Part shown: positions 33,715 to 34,297 of the stretch, one piece after another
Layout of the letters: each line of letters starts with the position of its first letter
Position numbering within the stretch: the first letter of the stretch is position 1
Assembly (NCBI GenBank): GCA_021794255.1
Contig: JAJYRF010000109.1
Location: 1 to 34,297, forward strand
DNA length: 34,297 nucleotides
Origin: a bacterium
GTDB lineage: Bacteria > SZUA-79 > Acidulodesulfobacterales > Acidulodesulfobacteraceae
Reading direction: 5' to 3'
Program-made: the position numbers and the translations under genes
The notes under the pieces: generated by a model
What the model was told of the DNA's origin: nothing
The model's database searches: none
What the model saw: the letters and a program-made list of their open reading frames with translations, nothing else

Positions 33715-34041
33715 TTAATATGAATATTCTTTAACGGTTATTTCCTTAATAATATTTTTAATATCTTCCATTAATTTTATATCTTTGACAACAACGAATC
33801 TTTCTTCAATATCGGATAAATTATTTTCTATTGCTTTATTGTTGATATAAGAAATATCATCTATAGACCCGCCGCAATTATTTTCAATATAAATAAAAGA
33901 TATATTCTGTTTTTTTATTTGATTAATTATTGAATTAGTTAATATTGATTTTTTTGATAATAATACAATGCCGTTTTCTAAAACAATATTTTTAGCTAAA
34001 ATATCCCCTATAAAGACATCTTCAATTTTTATTCTTTTCAT
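33715..34041 (-). CDS. Small conserved protein resembling the N-terminal domain of HD-GYP-associated proteins
   Basis: The 108 residues read KIEDVFIGDILAKNIVLENG, IVLLSKKSILTNSIINQIKK, then NISFIYIEN. This follows a pattern common at the N-terminus of HD-GYP and related proteins: (I/V)xxxxxGxxLAxxVxxxxGxxLLxxGxxLTxxxIxxLxxxxIxxVxV. Here it stands alone, without the HD-GYP domain. It is the first gene of a minus-strand set with the HDOD and GGDEF genes. Its stop codon directly touches the 25-bp duplication. The function is unknown. Confidence 0.72.
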   Translation of the reverse strand: MKRIKIEDVFIGDILAKNIVLENGIVLLSKKSILTNSIINQIKKQNISFIYIENNCGGSIDDISYINNKAIENNLSDIEERFVVVKDIKLMEDIKNIIKEITVKEYSY

Positions 34042-34297
34042 TTATAATTATGGTTTTAATGAATTTATTTTTTACGATTAGATTAAATGACCATTGAATT
34101 TTAATAATCTTTATTATATTATATTGTATTATATCTTGATACTATAATAAAGCAAAAAAATTTAACTATAATAAATAATAAAAATATATTTATATTATAT
34201 AATATTATATAATATAAAGTTTAATAATTGTTTTAGCGAAGTAATATAATATATTTTAAAATTTTTATATAATATATTTATATAATATATAAAAAAA
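34042..34297. other. AT-rich intergenic end of the window
   Basis: No gene is seen. The 256 bases are almost entirely A and T, with many overlapping tataat/attata strings and short self-complementary runs near 34190-34215 and 34250-34290. It presumably holds the promoter of the minus-strand signalling genes, but no hexamer pair stands out because so many match by composition. Confidence 0.5.

Overview
The window is one long flagellar and chemotaxis locus from a very AT-rich, diderm, motile bacterium. It carries L- and P-ring genes (flgH, flgI), an FlhF/FlhG pair, a sigma-28 gene, CsrA with FliW, a sigma-54 type promoter and several c-di-GMP-type proteins. Gene content and order look most like a deltaproteobacterium-type (Desulfobacterota or related) lineage. 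That placement is inferred from gene content only; no rRNA or other marker is present.

Layout. (1) 1-142: a GC-rich non-coding stretch with two hairpins, directly before fliP. (2) 143-6596: the export gate and its targeting GTPase, fliP-fliQ-fliR-flhB-flhA-flhF. (3) 6734-10390: flhG, fliA (sigma-28) and a large HEAT-repeat-like gene, joined by short overlaps. (4) 10485-18250: chemotaxis, cheR, a stand-alone receiver, cheY, cheA, cheB, cheW, then a ParA-family ATPase and a CheW-domain protein that look like a ParC/ParP array-positioning pair. (5) 18277-19880: a small acidic protein, a FliK-like hook-length protein and a stand-alone FlhB C-terminal domain. (6) 20105-20860, minus strand: a PilZ protein. 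(7) 21187-25927: rod and ring genes flgF-flgG-flgA-flgH-flgI behind a clear sigma-54 promoter. (8) 26174-31441: flgM, a probable flgN, flgK, flgL, csrA, fliW. (9) 34041-31647, minus strand: a small conserved protein, an HDOD protein and a GGDEF protein.

Together these genes build the export gate, set flagellar number or position (FlhF/FlhG), switch on late genes (FliA held by FlgM), make the rod, rings and hook-filament junction, and tie flagellin-stage translation to assembly (CsrA/FliW). The Che genes form the core of one signalling system. No chemoreceptor, flagellin, hook, motor-switch or stator gene lies inside the window, and flgJ is not in its usual place.

Two things stand out beyond ordinary annotation. 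First, a family of perfect or near-perfect palindromes with the core CAGATTTAAATCTG (REP-like) sits between fliR and flhB, before flgI, and inside the PilZ coding sequence. One copy has a changed but still fully paired stem and ends 8 bases before the flhB start codon. Second, nearly every intergenic spacer carries a fresh-looking short tandem duplication (13-54 bp). One of these duplicates the HDOD gene's start codon, and others expand CheA and probably FlgK in frame.
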